From contig JAUCBN010000024.1 in assembly GCA_035048815.1 (NCBI GenBank), positions 7,501 through 71,500 of the forward strand: DNA of 64,000 nt, in the 5' to 3' direction. The position numbers and the translations under genes were made by a program. Below the pieces are notes generated by a model. It saw only the letters and a program-made list of their open reading frames with translations. It made no database searches and was not told the origin of the DNA. The DNA is from Abelmoschus esculentus. Lineage: Eukaryota > Streptophyta > Magnoliopsida > Malvales > Malvaceae. Shown here piece after piece: positions 9,601 through 19,664 of this stretch (its first letter is position 1; every line of letters starts with the position of its first letter).

Positions 9601-11328
9601 TTGAGAACTTGGAGACACTATTTGTTGGGATCCCGATTTGTTGTGAAAACTGATAATATAGCCGTGAGCCATATTTTAACCCAGCCAAAGATAACGGCGA
9701 GGCAGGCGAGGTGGCAAGAATTCTTAGCTGAATTTGATTTCGAGTTTGAGTACAAAGCTGGGAAAAAGAACCAAGTTGCGGATGCGTTAAGTCGTAGGGC
9801 TGATTTAGCTGCTCTTAGGAGGGTTGCCCCGATGTCAGCAAGCAAGGTATCCAATGAGATTCAGGACCTTATAGCACAAAACTTACAGAAGGACCTTCAG
9901 GCGGTGTCAATCATGGCCTTGGTTAAGAAAGGGCAGGCTAAGACGTTTTGGGTAGAGGATGGAGTCTTGTTGACTAAAGGACCATGTTTGTTCGTTCCCC
10001 GTGCTGGGGAAATAAGGCAGAAGTTGTTGCGCGAGTGTCATGATACACCTTGGGCAGGACATCAAGGGTGGCGTCGTACTATGGCCCTATTGGAACAGGG
10101 GTATTATTGGCCCCATATGCGACAAGATGTGATGGACTATGTCAAGACCTGTTTGATTTGCCAACAAGATAAAGTTGATCGGCGAAGGCCACCTGGTTTG
10201 CTGGAACCTCTACCAGTGCCGACCAGGCCCTGGGAGAGTATATCCCTTGATTTTATAACGAGCTTGCCACGAGTGGGAGACTTGGGAACTATCTTGGTAG
10301 TGGTGGATCGTTTCTCCAAATATGTCACGTTTGTTCCGGCACCAAAGTTTTGTTCAGCAGAGGAGACTGCACGGTTGGTGTTCAAACATGTTGTGAAATT
10401 CTGGGGCGTTCCCCAAAGCATTGTCAGTGATAGGGATGGACGTTTTACTGGAAACTTTTGGAGAGAATTATTTAAATTGCTGGGTTCTCAACTGAATTTG
10501 TCATCGAGTTATCATCCACAAACAGATGGGCAGACAGAGCGTTTCAATGGCTTGTTGGAAGAGTACTTGCGGCACTTTGTTCAGGCCAATCAGCAAAATT
10601 GGCCCCCGTTGTTGGATGTTGCCCAACTTTGTTTTAATGCGCAGAGAAGTTCGGCTACAAATAAAAGTCCTTTTGAAGTTGTAACAGGTCAACAACCGCG
10701 ACTCCCTCATACGTCTCTAGAGTCTTATCGAGGGAGGTGTCCCCGAGCTTTTGACTTCACACAAGAGTGGCGTCAAAACATCGAGATTGCACGAGCTTAC
10801 TTGGAAAGGGCAGCTAAACACATGAAGAAGTGGGTCGATCGTAGTCGAAGGGACCAACAGTTTGAAGTGGGCAACCTAGTACTAGTCAAACTGATGACGG
10901 AACAGATAAGATTCCTACGTGATAGAGATCGCAGGTTCGTACGTAAGTATGAGGGACCAGTGCCGATAGTAGCGAAGGTGGGAATTAACTCTTATAGAAT
11001 AAAGCCTCCCGCATGGATGAAGGTGCACCCGGTGTTTCACGTGAGTAATTTGAAGCCTTTCTACGAAGACACTACGGGGACAAGTCGGGGACAAACTAGC
11101 AGAGAACCTATTTGTAAGATGCCTCCGTCACAAAGAAAGGTGGGGGAGATTCTTGCCGATCGGTTCGTCACAATATCCAAGAGAAAGCCAGTGCGAGAGT
11201 ACCTTGTCAGATGGGAAGGTCTGGGTCCAAAGGAGACAAGCTGGGAGCGAGAACATGACTTGAAGGCTTTTCGACAAAAGGTGGAGGAGTTCCAGGCAGT
11301 GCAGTCGACGAGGACGACGACAAGTTAG
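6640..11328 (+). CDS. Chromovirus gag-pol polyprotein (retrotransposon), probable 5' frameshift
   Basis: A single 1562-codon frame encodes all retrotransposon functions. In order it has Gag with an N-terminal coiled coil, a CCHC zinc knuckle (C373, C376, H381, C386), an aspartic protease (DTGAS, D459), reverse transcriptase (YLDD, catalytic D796 and D797), RNase H, an integrase HHCC zinc region, the integrase DD35E triad (D1204, D1264, E1300; 35 residues between the last two) and a C-terminal chromodomain from about residue 1501. The first codons of this frame are probably not the true start. An ATG at 6621 opens another frame with a typical basic gag N-terminus that stops at 6699-6701. A run of four G at 6683-6686 is where the two frames would meet, so a one-base slip there looks likely. 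All catalytic residues seen are intact and no internal stop occurs downstream, but the 5' break probably disables normal gag translation. Confidence 0.9.
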   Translation: MQWARARKLIRALWWGATTPREGTSGLSGPNVQPEGGATTLRGGSKDPGRFEELEAAVTAMRVVMSNDRIRAIEETQAELTDAIKDFGKEAKEAISHMKSELEEIKEQVKTMKDMKFEIDECKAQVNLLQIAFGNTMTVDKGPRTRVPEPQRYEGNRDAKELENFLFDMEQYFRASRIETDEDRVSVASMYLVGDAKLWWRSKFVDGVCSVATWEGLRRELLCSFFPENVEYIARKKLRELTHVGTIREYVREFAALMLDIRDMSEKDKMFAFLEGLKPWARTELQRQKLQNVTEAMAAAERLNDYSENFNKRKVVGSSGNNNNSGNNNKVARTDKTPVWGAGRRSFAKDTTPNRGNRGPRPVNGQSRFPPGCFLCKGPHRVAECPKRGTLSVVEMLPTKALQVNASIEDSNAEPSQDGSVRFLSALQSQLSSLKKEAEKGLMYVSVVINGKTTWALVDTGASDTFISPTEARRCGLEIVKDVGQMKAVNSAASSICGSSKKVGIRLDQWQGNVDFIVTQMDDFDVVLGLDFMTVVQAIPVPAAGCLMFLGDCPCVVPATIVPRGGKSMLSAIQFKKGVKKGEPSFIVLPVCKEDLSAGLLLKEIMQVLEEYDDVMPDQLPKGLPPRRSVDHEIELVPGTKPPARCPYRMSPPELAELRKQLDELLEAGFIRPSKAPFGAPVLFQRKHDGSLRLCVEYRALNKVTVRNKYLIPLIADFFDQLSSAKYFTKLDLRSGYHQVRVAEGDEPKTACVTRYGAFEFLGMPFGLTNAPATFCTLMNQVFHDYLDKFVVVYLDDIMIYSPSLREHVEHLRLVLEKLRENQLFVKREKCEFAQKQVRFLGHVIEQGRIRMDTEKIKVVQDWPIPKNVSELRYFLGLTNYYRKFVEGYSQKALALTNLLKKGEKWFWSIECQKAFENLKASMLSDPVLALPNLEGPLEVETDASDFAIGGVLMQNDHPVAFESRKLNGAETRYTTQEKELLAVIHYLRTWRHYLLGSRFVVKTDNIAVSHILTQPKITARQARWQEFLAEFDFEFEYKAGKKNQVADALSRRADLAALRRVAPMSASKVSNEIQDLIAQNLQKDLQAVSIMALVKKGQAKTFWVEDGVLLTKGPCLFVPRAGEIRQKLLRECHDTPWAGHQGWRRTMALLEQGYYWPHMRQDVMDYVKTCLICQQDKVDRRRPPGLLEPLPVPTRPWESISLDFITSLPRVGDLGTILVVVDRFSKYVTFVPAPKFCSAEETARLVFKHVVKFWGVPQSIVSDRDGRFTGNFWRELFKLLGSQLNLSSSYHPQTDGQTERFNGLLEEYLRHFVQANQQNWPPLLDVAQLCFNAQRSSATNKSPFEVVTGQQPRLPHTSLESYRGRCPRAFDFTQEWRQNIEIARAYLERAAKHMKKWVDRSRRDQQFEVGNLVLVKLMTEQIRFLRDRDRRFVRKYEGPVPIVAKVGINSYRIKPPAWMKVHPVFHVSNLKPFYEDTTGTSRGQTSREPICKMPPSQRKVGEILADRFVTISKRKPVREYLVRWEGLGPKETSWEREHDLKAFRQKVEEFQAVQSTRTTTS

Positions 11329-11339
11329 GTGGGGGAGAG
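11327..11339 (+). promoter_or_regulatory. Polypurine tract
   Basis: AGGTGGGGGAGAG directly abuts the 3' LTR and is purine-rich except for one T, as expected for the plus-strand primer of a gypsy element. It overlaps the last two bases of the gag-pol stop codon. Confidence 0.8.
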
Positions 11340-11893
11340 TGTTGTGGCCGTCCCATATCCTGAGCCTACAACAACGCCACAACCGAGCATAGAAGGTGTC
11401 CCAGTTTCAAGCGTCTTAATATTTTAGGAAAAAGTGTTTTCTTTTTAAGTATTTTTCTAAGTTAGGAAGAAGTGTCCCCGTTTCGGACGTTTCAACGTCT
11501 ACTCGGGGCATTTCCATAAAGTTTATTTCGCATGTATGTAGGGGGTGGACAGTTGGCAGAGTTTGGATTGATCCACTGGTAAAGGTGCGTATTCGTTCTA
11601 CACACCATCGAGGCGGCCCCTACCGCCCTACTCGATGGTGTGGGTGAGTCTCTTATGTAACCCGTTTTCATTTTGTTTTAATAAAATTTCCCTATTTTCT
11701 TTTAACGAAACTAGGGGGGTTGACCGTGTGCATCCGCTATGCCCTACGGTTTCCGTTTATTGCTTGAGACTCACTTGTCGCTTGTTGGCTGAACAGTGCT
11801 ATCGAGGGAAAAGGCTAACTTGATCAGGAGAAAATCCTCTTCAAGTGCCGCACGACTTAAAGACCCTGTGGTACGAGGGCTAAATCCGTGACA
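11340..11893 (+). repeat. 3' LTR
   Basis: Second LTR, starting TGTTGTGG and ending GTGACA, followed by the target duplication CTATG. The 42-base palindrome is preserved at 11600-11641. Confidence 0.95.
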
Positions 11894-11898
11894 CTATG

Positions 11899-12225
11899 CA
11901 AATGGGTAATTAGTATTATTATTCAAATCGATCACTTGGTCCATTTCACGGAATTAAACAAAGTAGGAAAGTTTCAAAATGAATTTTGTAGTTGACATTA
12001 CAGGTGCCGGTCTATAGCTTCTCAATTTTCAAACATGCTAACGAATTACGAAACCACTTTATATTCTTACAACAAAGCAAAAAAATTCTGATAAACTTGA
12101 CACACATTATGTTTGCTTTCCACCTCCAAATTCCCAAGTTTTGGTTAAGATGTTGTGTATCCGGATGAAGAAATTTTGTGGCTATTGATACTACATTATA
12201 AAGATTTGCATATTAATCCATTTTT
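11899..12225. other. 3' flank of the HD-domain gene
   Basis: Short AT-rich stretch between the retrotransposon and the stop codon of the minus-strand HD-domain gene, probably including its 3' untranslated region. The retrotransposon lies only about 330 bp downstream of that stop codon. Nothing else is recognised. Confidence 0.5.
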
Positions 12226-14760
12226 TCAATTAGAACGCTTGGTCTTGTCTTCCAGTAGTGATTTTCTCCTTGAATTTATCTCTTTAGCCCAACTCTTTCC
12301 AATCTCTGTCTGAAATTTTCCTGAAAAAATCACAGGGAAACATAAGAGAACTGACAATATGGATCAAAAAAGATGTCCATGGTTTCGCTTGTTATAGCCT
12401 ACTTCAAATACTCTACTCTACCTTCTGTTGAAAGGAAAAATTCATCCAGCACCTTTCCATGTTCTGCAATTACATCATAATATCAAAGCATAGATCTAGA
12501 TAATAATATATAAAAAACATTTCACATTTTTAACCATCAATAAACAAAACCCTTACCTATTTCATATTCCAGTGCTTGCAGAATCAATTCAACCTAGTGG
12601 TGAACACATAAATTCAATAAAAGAGAGAAAAGATTAATAGTTCTATATTTATACATGCAGGTGAGGAATAGACAACACAGGCCCACAGCATTAGCACAAC
12701 CAAGATCAGTTACTCATATGGAGTTTGCATCATAGAAACAATACAAAGTAATAATGTCAATATAATCTTCTAGGTTCATGTATTGACTATTTTGTTAAAC
12801 TCTGGTCTTCCCAACCTCCATTTGCCTTTTTGTCTCATTCTCATCAACAAGAAGGTTGTTACAATTCAAACCTGTGAAGATCTAGTCAGACGGTGGTCAT
12901 TACAGCCCCAAAAAATACTTCCCATATGCATCTTATAAATACAGCATATAACATTATCCCAAATACAAGTTCTGAGAAAGAGATTCATTGGAGCGGCTTA
13001 TCCAGTTAACACTTATAACAACTAACAAACTGAGACATTTAACATTCAATAAAAAATCATATTTCAGGTGAAAAATCTGTCTGCGGGTGTGGGTGGGTGA
13101 GCATGCACAAACAAATAAATTCCATCACCTAGCAATAGAGCATACCTTGTCAAAATCTTTCACAAGGTTAGCCTCCAGAGAAGCATTATTTTCATATTCT
13201 GCCCAAAGTTGTTGGATCTCCTCGGCTGCAAATAAAAAATACGAAATTAAGATAAATCAATAAAACAAAAATAAACAGTTCAATAACTAAAGATTCCCAA
13301 ATATAATATTGGCTAAGAAGTACCTCTCATTCCTCCACCCAGAATACTGCACATTTCAGTTAATGCTGCTTGCTCGCGTCTGCTTTTTTCTTCTTTAGGA
13401 ACACCACATGATGGTGTTATATCTCCAACAATAGCTGTCAAAATTGAAAATCCGAACTCAAAACTCAAATTGTAAGTTGCACCTTGTGTGCGTCTTTGCA
13501 GACCATAAGTGCATCGATGTATAGCATCAGATATGTGGTTGCTCAACATGCACCCCCATCCCCCACCAAAACAAAACTACGTAACACATCAAAACTCATA
13601 GAAATACAAATAAGAAAATCAACAAGATGATGCTAAAAGTTCAGCATTGTCAACCATTTAGATTATCATAGTAAAACTTCTATGGCACCTAATTTCTAGA
13701 TTTCCATTTTCCTTATTTTAAGGAAAACAACTTTTCTGTATCATTGCTGATTTTAGCATCAATAATATTTAATTTGAAGTACACTAATGATTACAATGAG
13801 AGATACGGAGATGTGAGACTACCTTCTGCGATATCATGGACAATTGCAATCTTGATACACCTGCAAAAGTTATAAGGAAAAGACATAAAGATTGCCTAAA
13901 TAACATTCAACAAAAACAGAAAGCAAATAAAAGTCCAAAAAACAAAGCAAGTATAGAAAATCACATATTTGTTACTAAACTCAACTAGCCTCTTTTATAA
14001 GCTAATCCAGTAAACGAAAATAAATATCTATTGACTATTAGTTAGCTAAATCTCCAAACGCCCCCCTCAATTATCATGAATAAAAATAAACAAAACTAAA
14101 TCACATCTACAAACATTAATGAAGAACAAGAGCTCTGATATATCATGCGATAAAGATGAGTTAACCTTTCTCTATTCACACCAGGAAGGTCACCAGCGAT
14201 CAAAGCCATCAACGCCATGCGGTACATATGGTCTGCAATTGATTCAGGGCCCTCTATCCCATGATAGATCCAACCCTTCCTTTTTGTGGTCTATGCGTTG
14301 AAAAAAGTAATCAGTAATTATAATCTTTTCTTCTCTGCATGATTCAACTGGAAACTACAGGCTATAAAGGTGGGTTTAAGCAAAGATAACATAGCTATTA
14401 TTACCTTTCAAATATTTCCTCAAAACGCCTTTAATTACAATAGTAAAGTCGTTAGGGAAAAAAGAGCATAAAGAACTGGAAAGAAACGGTACAAATTTAC
14501 GTTATCATTTATACCTTCAGACTGTGACACAATGTGAGAAAATCAATGGCAGATGAAGGCGGCGAATTGGTCTCAGACGTAATGGTAGATTTCCCAGAGC
14601 AAGGTTTGTTAGAATGGACAGAGACGATCCTCTGTGTCGGAGCTCCGGAAGAGTTAATGGGTCGAAAGGAGTATGCGCGGATCATGTGAACGACCGGCGA
14701 GCGGCGATGCGCAAACCTAAATGTCCAAGGCGCGCAGAACATACAAGAATTAGAAGACAT
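12226..14760 (-). CDS. HD-domain metal-dependent phosphohydrolase (HDDC2/YfbR-like), eight exons
   Basis: The exons I place on the minus strand are 14760-14515, 14290-14166, 13860-13823, 13434-13324, 13225-13146, 12593-12557, 12463-12422 and 12320-12226. They join in frame to 257 residues, with GT..AG borders throughout. The first about 65 residues are rich in Ser, Arg and Pro with few acids, like an organellar transit peptide. The body has the HD-family signature: [20 protein letters not shown] with the first metal-ligand His, then [17 protein letters not shown] with the HD pair, then the conserved [20 protein letters not shown] and LDEFFLS segments. Relatives are 5'-deoxynucleotidases acting on dNMPs or related nucleotides, so nucleotide-pool or riboflavin-side housekeeping is plausible; the substrate is inference. 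No defect seen. Confidence 0.9.
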
Positions 14761-15690
14761 TGTGTAAGCGGAGGCGGGCAGGTTGTGCGCCGGAGATTTA
14801 AAGCTTTGAGTATGCGGGTATTTGATGGGGTCCGAGAAACAAGGTTCTATTTGGTTGGGCTACCGATCAACTTTGGTCTTATTGCGAAAACTAAGGCTTT
14901 CTTCACACTTTCTCACTGTACTACGTTTAACGAATCCCATCATATGTGACCTTTTTATAGGAAAAACTAAAGGCCGTGGAAACTGAGCCTTTTTGAGGGG
15001 GAATCATAAGAAGAATAGAGGATTGTCCGAATTTTTTTTAAGATCTAGTATTATTTAGGAATAAAAGAATATTTTTATAAGTAATTATCAGATAGAAAAT
15101 AATGAAAATAAAAATTTTAAGGTTTAAGGTTAGGAATTAAATTTAGTGGTTTAGAATTGATGATTTGTGGTTAAATTCAAGGATTAGAGTTATAATTTAG
15201 GGTTTATAGGTTAAAATCTAGATCATTAATCATATTATATTAAACTCTAAACTCTAATCTTTAGATCATATATTATAACCCTAAATCTAAATTTTAATCG
15301 CAATCTTTAAATTTTAAACTCTTAAATTTATACTCCTTACCTTTAAACAATAAAATTTAACCCTAAAATCAATACGTTTATAAAAAAAACTATAATCAAC
15401 GTATTAAATATATTTTTTATTATTACATCAAATGTTTATACTTTTGATAAATATGTATTTTTTTAAAAATTGAGTATTGATTTTAGTGTTTAATTTAGCG
15501 GATGAATATTGTTAAATATCTAAATTTAATTCTCTTTTTACAGAAGGTAAAAGGTAAGGCATGTTTCTCTTTTTACAAAAACAGGAGACGTCATCGATGC
15601 CGTAAACTTGTTTCTTCAAATTAAATGATTTGTTAGAAATAGACATGTTAAGGTCATACTTAGTTACTTACAATAATACTCTCCGTCTAC
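14761..15690. other. Spacer with a weak palindrome of telomere-like words
   Basis: The first 200 bases probably hold the promoter and 5' untranslated region of the HD-domain gene. From about 15115 to 15370 runs a degenerate palindrome: GGTTTA/AGGGTTT words on the left and ACCCTAA/AACTCTAA words on the right, centred near 15235. It resembles an old foldback MITE; no target duplication could be fixed. Confidence 0.4.
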
Positions 15691-17150
15691 CACCAGTGTG
15701 ATGAACATCGTTAAATACTATTATTACTGAACACTGTTAAATATTATTAAATTAGTTAATAAAAATTAAAAATTTAAAGGATTTAATATATAATTAATAA
15801 TTATTTTTAAAAAATCAATTAAATTAAATTTATTTCTATATATGTTAAAATTTATTTTTTTTATATAAGAATAAATTATATACTTAGTATCTCAGCTATT
15901 TTTGTATTTTTATTTTGGTACTCAAACTAATTTTTTTAATAGAATAATACCTAACAGTACATATTATTTTTATTTTGATACCCTAATTATTAAAATTATA
16001 AAGAAACATAATATTGCTTGGTCAAATAACAATTTTAGACCCTAAAACTTATACAATATATCAATTTATTCTACAATGCTATCAATTTAAATATTATTTT
16101 TAATTTTTAGATTAAAAATATAAATTCTCTCTTCTTCTTCTATTTAAAGTATAAAATATTAGATATCGAACAACTTCTTTGTTGTCAATATTATTTTTGG
16201 TAAAATTTTATCTATTTTTTAATTTATCCAAAAATAAATTTCATCTATTTTTTAATTTATCCAAAAATAATATTGACTTTAATAACAATAAAAAAGTAAA
16301 ATATGAAAAATTAAAATTCAACTAAACGAAATTAAAAAATAATAGTGGTTCCACAATGATGTTGAATTTTTTTGAAATTAAATTAAATTAATCTTCGTTT
16401 TTTAATTAAAAAATATTCTTTGCGTTAAGAGTTTTAAATGAAAATAACTTTTTTTCCTAAATTTTTTTTAAACAGATGATATTTCTATATATTTGATCAT
16501 TGTTTCATTCTGAAATTTTTAACCAACTAAAATTTATTGTTTAATTTTGTTTTTAATGGGTTAAATTTATTTTGGTTTGCGCTATTTTTGAATTTTTTAA
16601 TAATTATTGTTTTTTGTTCTACATTATTTCATTTTGTTCTAAAGTCGAAAGGTTTTGGTTATAAGTTCTTCGATAATGTGCTGAAAACAAAAAGATGTTC
16701 TTTGGTGATTGTAGGTCTTTATCAAGGCTCAGAAAATCAAGCCTTACTTCAACCAAAAATTAAAAATGATGTTTAAATCGAATAAAGTGATAGGTTGTAT
16801 AAATTTTAGGGACTAAAATTGTTATTTGTTCAAGCAACATCTTTGTTTTCATTTATTTTTAATAGTTAAGGTACCAAAATAGAAATAATGTGTAACATTT
16901 GGTACCATTTTATTAAAAAAATTAATTTAAGTACCAAAATAGAAATACAAAAATAGGTGATATACTAAATGTATAGTTTACCCTTATTTAAAAAATTAAA
17001 TTTTAATATATATAAATAAATTTAATTTAATTGATTTTTTAAAAATAATTAATAATTATATGTTGAGTTCTTTAATTTTTTATTTTTTATTAATTAATTT
17101 AATAGTATTCATCGATGTTCAGCAATAGTAGTGTTCAGCGTTGTTCGACG
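15690..17150. repeat. Long imperfect inverted repeat (foldback-type element)
   Basis: Sequence from about 15690 to 16075 reappears as its reverse complement at about 16790 to 17150, with roughly 700 bp between. Shared blocks in order are GAACA..CACTGTT-like ends, TTAATAATTATTTTTAAAAAA and the TTGGTACTCAAACTAATTTTTTTAATA block. The arms are diverged, so the boundaries are approximate and no target duplication was fixed. The loop has one small open frame (16537-16776), very hydrophobic and AT-driven, which I do not take for a gene. Probably a non-autonomous DNA element. Confidence 0.6.
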
Positions 17151-18700
17151 CCCGTTATAGAATTTTCCTTTTATAGAGACATGTGTATAATCCCCACAGA
17201 AAACAAGGATGGATGGAGCTTTATCACAAAGCGGTATCAATATTTGTAGGGGTATTTATTATTTGATACCCGGATTTAAAAAATATTTGATTTATTTGGA
17301 TATTACTTTTAATAATTTATATCCCGATATATTATATTCAAGTGTCATTATTTAGAAACCTATAAAATTAATTCATTATCACAAAGTCCTTTTTCGTACT
17401 GCGTTCATATAGAGTTAAGAATGTTTAGTAGCAGTTTATTTTAGAATTAATTAATTTTTAATATTTTATTTAAATTTTAATTATTTTATATTTTATATTA
17501 AAATAAAATTATATTCTATATATGTACTTCAACGGTTAGATGTCATATTTATTAAAATATATTATCATATGCATATACATGTCATCATCGTTAAAATTTT
17601 AACGGTCCAGTCAATATGCTAGTTAAAAAATAAGATATTTGTCAAAAAGATATAGATTAAGGGTTAGATTTATCCAAAAAATAAAGAACAAAATAATAAA
17701 AATTATAAACGTTAAGGTTTAAAATTATTTTTATGCCTTTTTATAATTTACCCTAAAAACAAAAATGTTATATTTTAACTAAACAGTAAATGTTTATTCA
17801 AAATCAACTTAATTGTAATATCTAGGATAAAATACACGTACCTTTTTTAACTTTTTTTCTTACCATATTAAATGTGGTTAAAAAATCAATAAAAGACATT
17901 ATTTTTGTGACGGAAGGAGTATTTTTTATATTTTTAATCGATAATTAATTTTAATATTAATGATCAATCATTAAGTATATTTTTTTTTATATTTTTAATA
18001 GGAACTCTGACCTTTATGGAACGTTTTTTTATTTGTTTTTTATTGCATTTTATCTATCATTTTGATACAATTTAAGTATATCTTAGTGATTGTTTGATAC
18101 TCGTATAGAGACCTTCACGACACTAGTTTGTGAATAAGATTTTATCAGTGGTCATAATAAAATAGATTCTCACTTAGTTAATAGTAGTTTGTCCATGTAA
18201 TTAGTTCTAGATAATAGAACAAGTTGTCTATAATTTGACTCACTCATCACTTATTTTTTATTTTGTAATGCATCTCATTTGGATATAGACAAGAGATTTA
18301 ATAAGGTTTATAAATTTTGATGGTATGTTAATCTTTATAAAAATATTTTATTTTTTATTTTTTAGTGTCTGTATTGACATTTAAGTTTTAATGTCTATTA
18401 TAAAATTTAATCTAGTGCATATGAGTAAAGTTGACAAAAATCATGTTTATATGTATATAAATAAAAATGATTAGATATATTATTTTGAGTATTATTTTTT
18501 TAATCTTTAAAATTGTTAAAAATGTGAGTATCACGTACTTAGCAAGTGATTGGCGTACTTGTATCGCTCAGTTGACGTACTTGGCGTACGTACTTGTATC
18601 TCTCAGTTGACGCATAGTGGCATGCGTGCTGCTTCCTTTGCCTTGGATTTGTAACTTTCCCCCAAGTGTTGTTTTATTTGTATTTTTTGATTCTATGTAT
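17151..18700. other. AT-rich spacer
   Basis: No gene seen. A short tandem duplication at about 18551-18615 repeats GGCGTAC..TTGTATC.CTCAGTTGACG, and a third partial GGCGTACTTGG occurs near 18740 inside the NPF remnant. Confidence 0.5.
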
Positions 18701-19664
18701 GGTTGATTTGTGTGTGTTGTTGTGGAAGTTCTGAGAACTTGGCGTACTTGGTAAGTGCTAGCAACCTGGTGTTGTATCTGTCAAAATACATGCGCTTTTC
18801 TGCGTCCAAAGCGGCAAACAATATCACCAGTTTCATGGGAACTGCCTTCCTTTTGGCTCTCCTGGACTGGAGGCTTCTTATCAGACGCTTTCTTCACTAC
18901 TTATCACATCTACCTCATAAGCGCACTCATAGAATTTCTAGTAAACATTTCCTCAACCCATTAAATTACTTGTTTTCCATTGTTGCATGTATGACTTTGC
19001 ATGAGAAAAGGAAAAAAAAAACAGGTTTGAAGCATTAAAGGTTGGTGGTGCTGTCACAAGCACAAGGTCTTTGGTATCTATATCCAAGGATAGGTACGTA
19101 CAACTATCGAAGTCTTGTGATAAATGTCCATAAATTTCTCTCAGATTAAGAAACTAACAATAAAAAGGGCCTGTTCGTAGTTATTCTTTAAGCAATACAT
19201 GATAATTATATATGCCTAAGCAATAGATGCCATTGGAACGGGGCTTGATCATTCTTACCATCCAAGCTTGGACACCTTCACTAAAGCCCCCACAATGCAA
19301 TCCATCTATTCCATGCGAGGAAGTTGGTGGCGGGAAAGCAGCCATGCCGTTCGTAGGCCTCTATCTGGTGGCACTTGGTGTTGGAGGTATAAAGGGGTCT
19401 TTGCCTCGTCATGGCTCTGAGCAGTTGAATGAGAAGACTTCACAAGGAAGGAATCAAAGATCCACCTTCTTCAACTTAGTGTTTTGTCTCTCATGTGGTG
19501 CGCTTATTGCCGTCACATTTGTTGTGTGGGTCGAAGATAATAAAGGTTGGAAGTGGGGTTTTTCCATCTCCACAATCGCAATATTGTTGTCAATCACAAT
19601 GGCTCAACGTTTTATAGAAACAAAATACCCTCTAGCAGCCCACTTACGACCACTTTCAAGGTAA

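Larger units (their letters stand above)
5474..11893 (+). mobile_element. Complete Ty3/gypsy chromovirus LTR retrotransposon (6420 bp)
   Basis: A full-length element with two 554-bp LTRs (5474-6027 and 11340-11893), a primer-binding site, a polypurine tract, one gag-pol frame and a 5-bp target-site duplication CTATG at 5469-5473 and 11894-11898. The LTRs begin TG (mutated to CG in the 5' copy) and end CA. By eye they differ at about 20 positions, almost all transitions, so roughly 96 percent identity. That indicates an old but not ancient insertion, with decay consistent with deamination of methylated cytosine. A C-terminal chromodomain places it among plant chromoviruses. Its size and LTR length might fit the Galadriel clade, but a phylogeny of the reverse transcriptase would be needed. 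Confidence 0.95.

Noticed and set aside
7095..10710. Minus-strand and alternative-frame ORFs inside gag-pol
   Set aside because: They are shadows of the 1562-codon retrotransposon frame.
16537..16776. 79-codon hydrophobic frame as a membrane protein gene
   Set aside because: F/L/N-rich because of T-rich DNA; it lies in the loop of an inverted repeat and has no family features.
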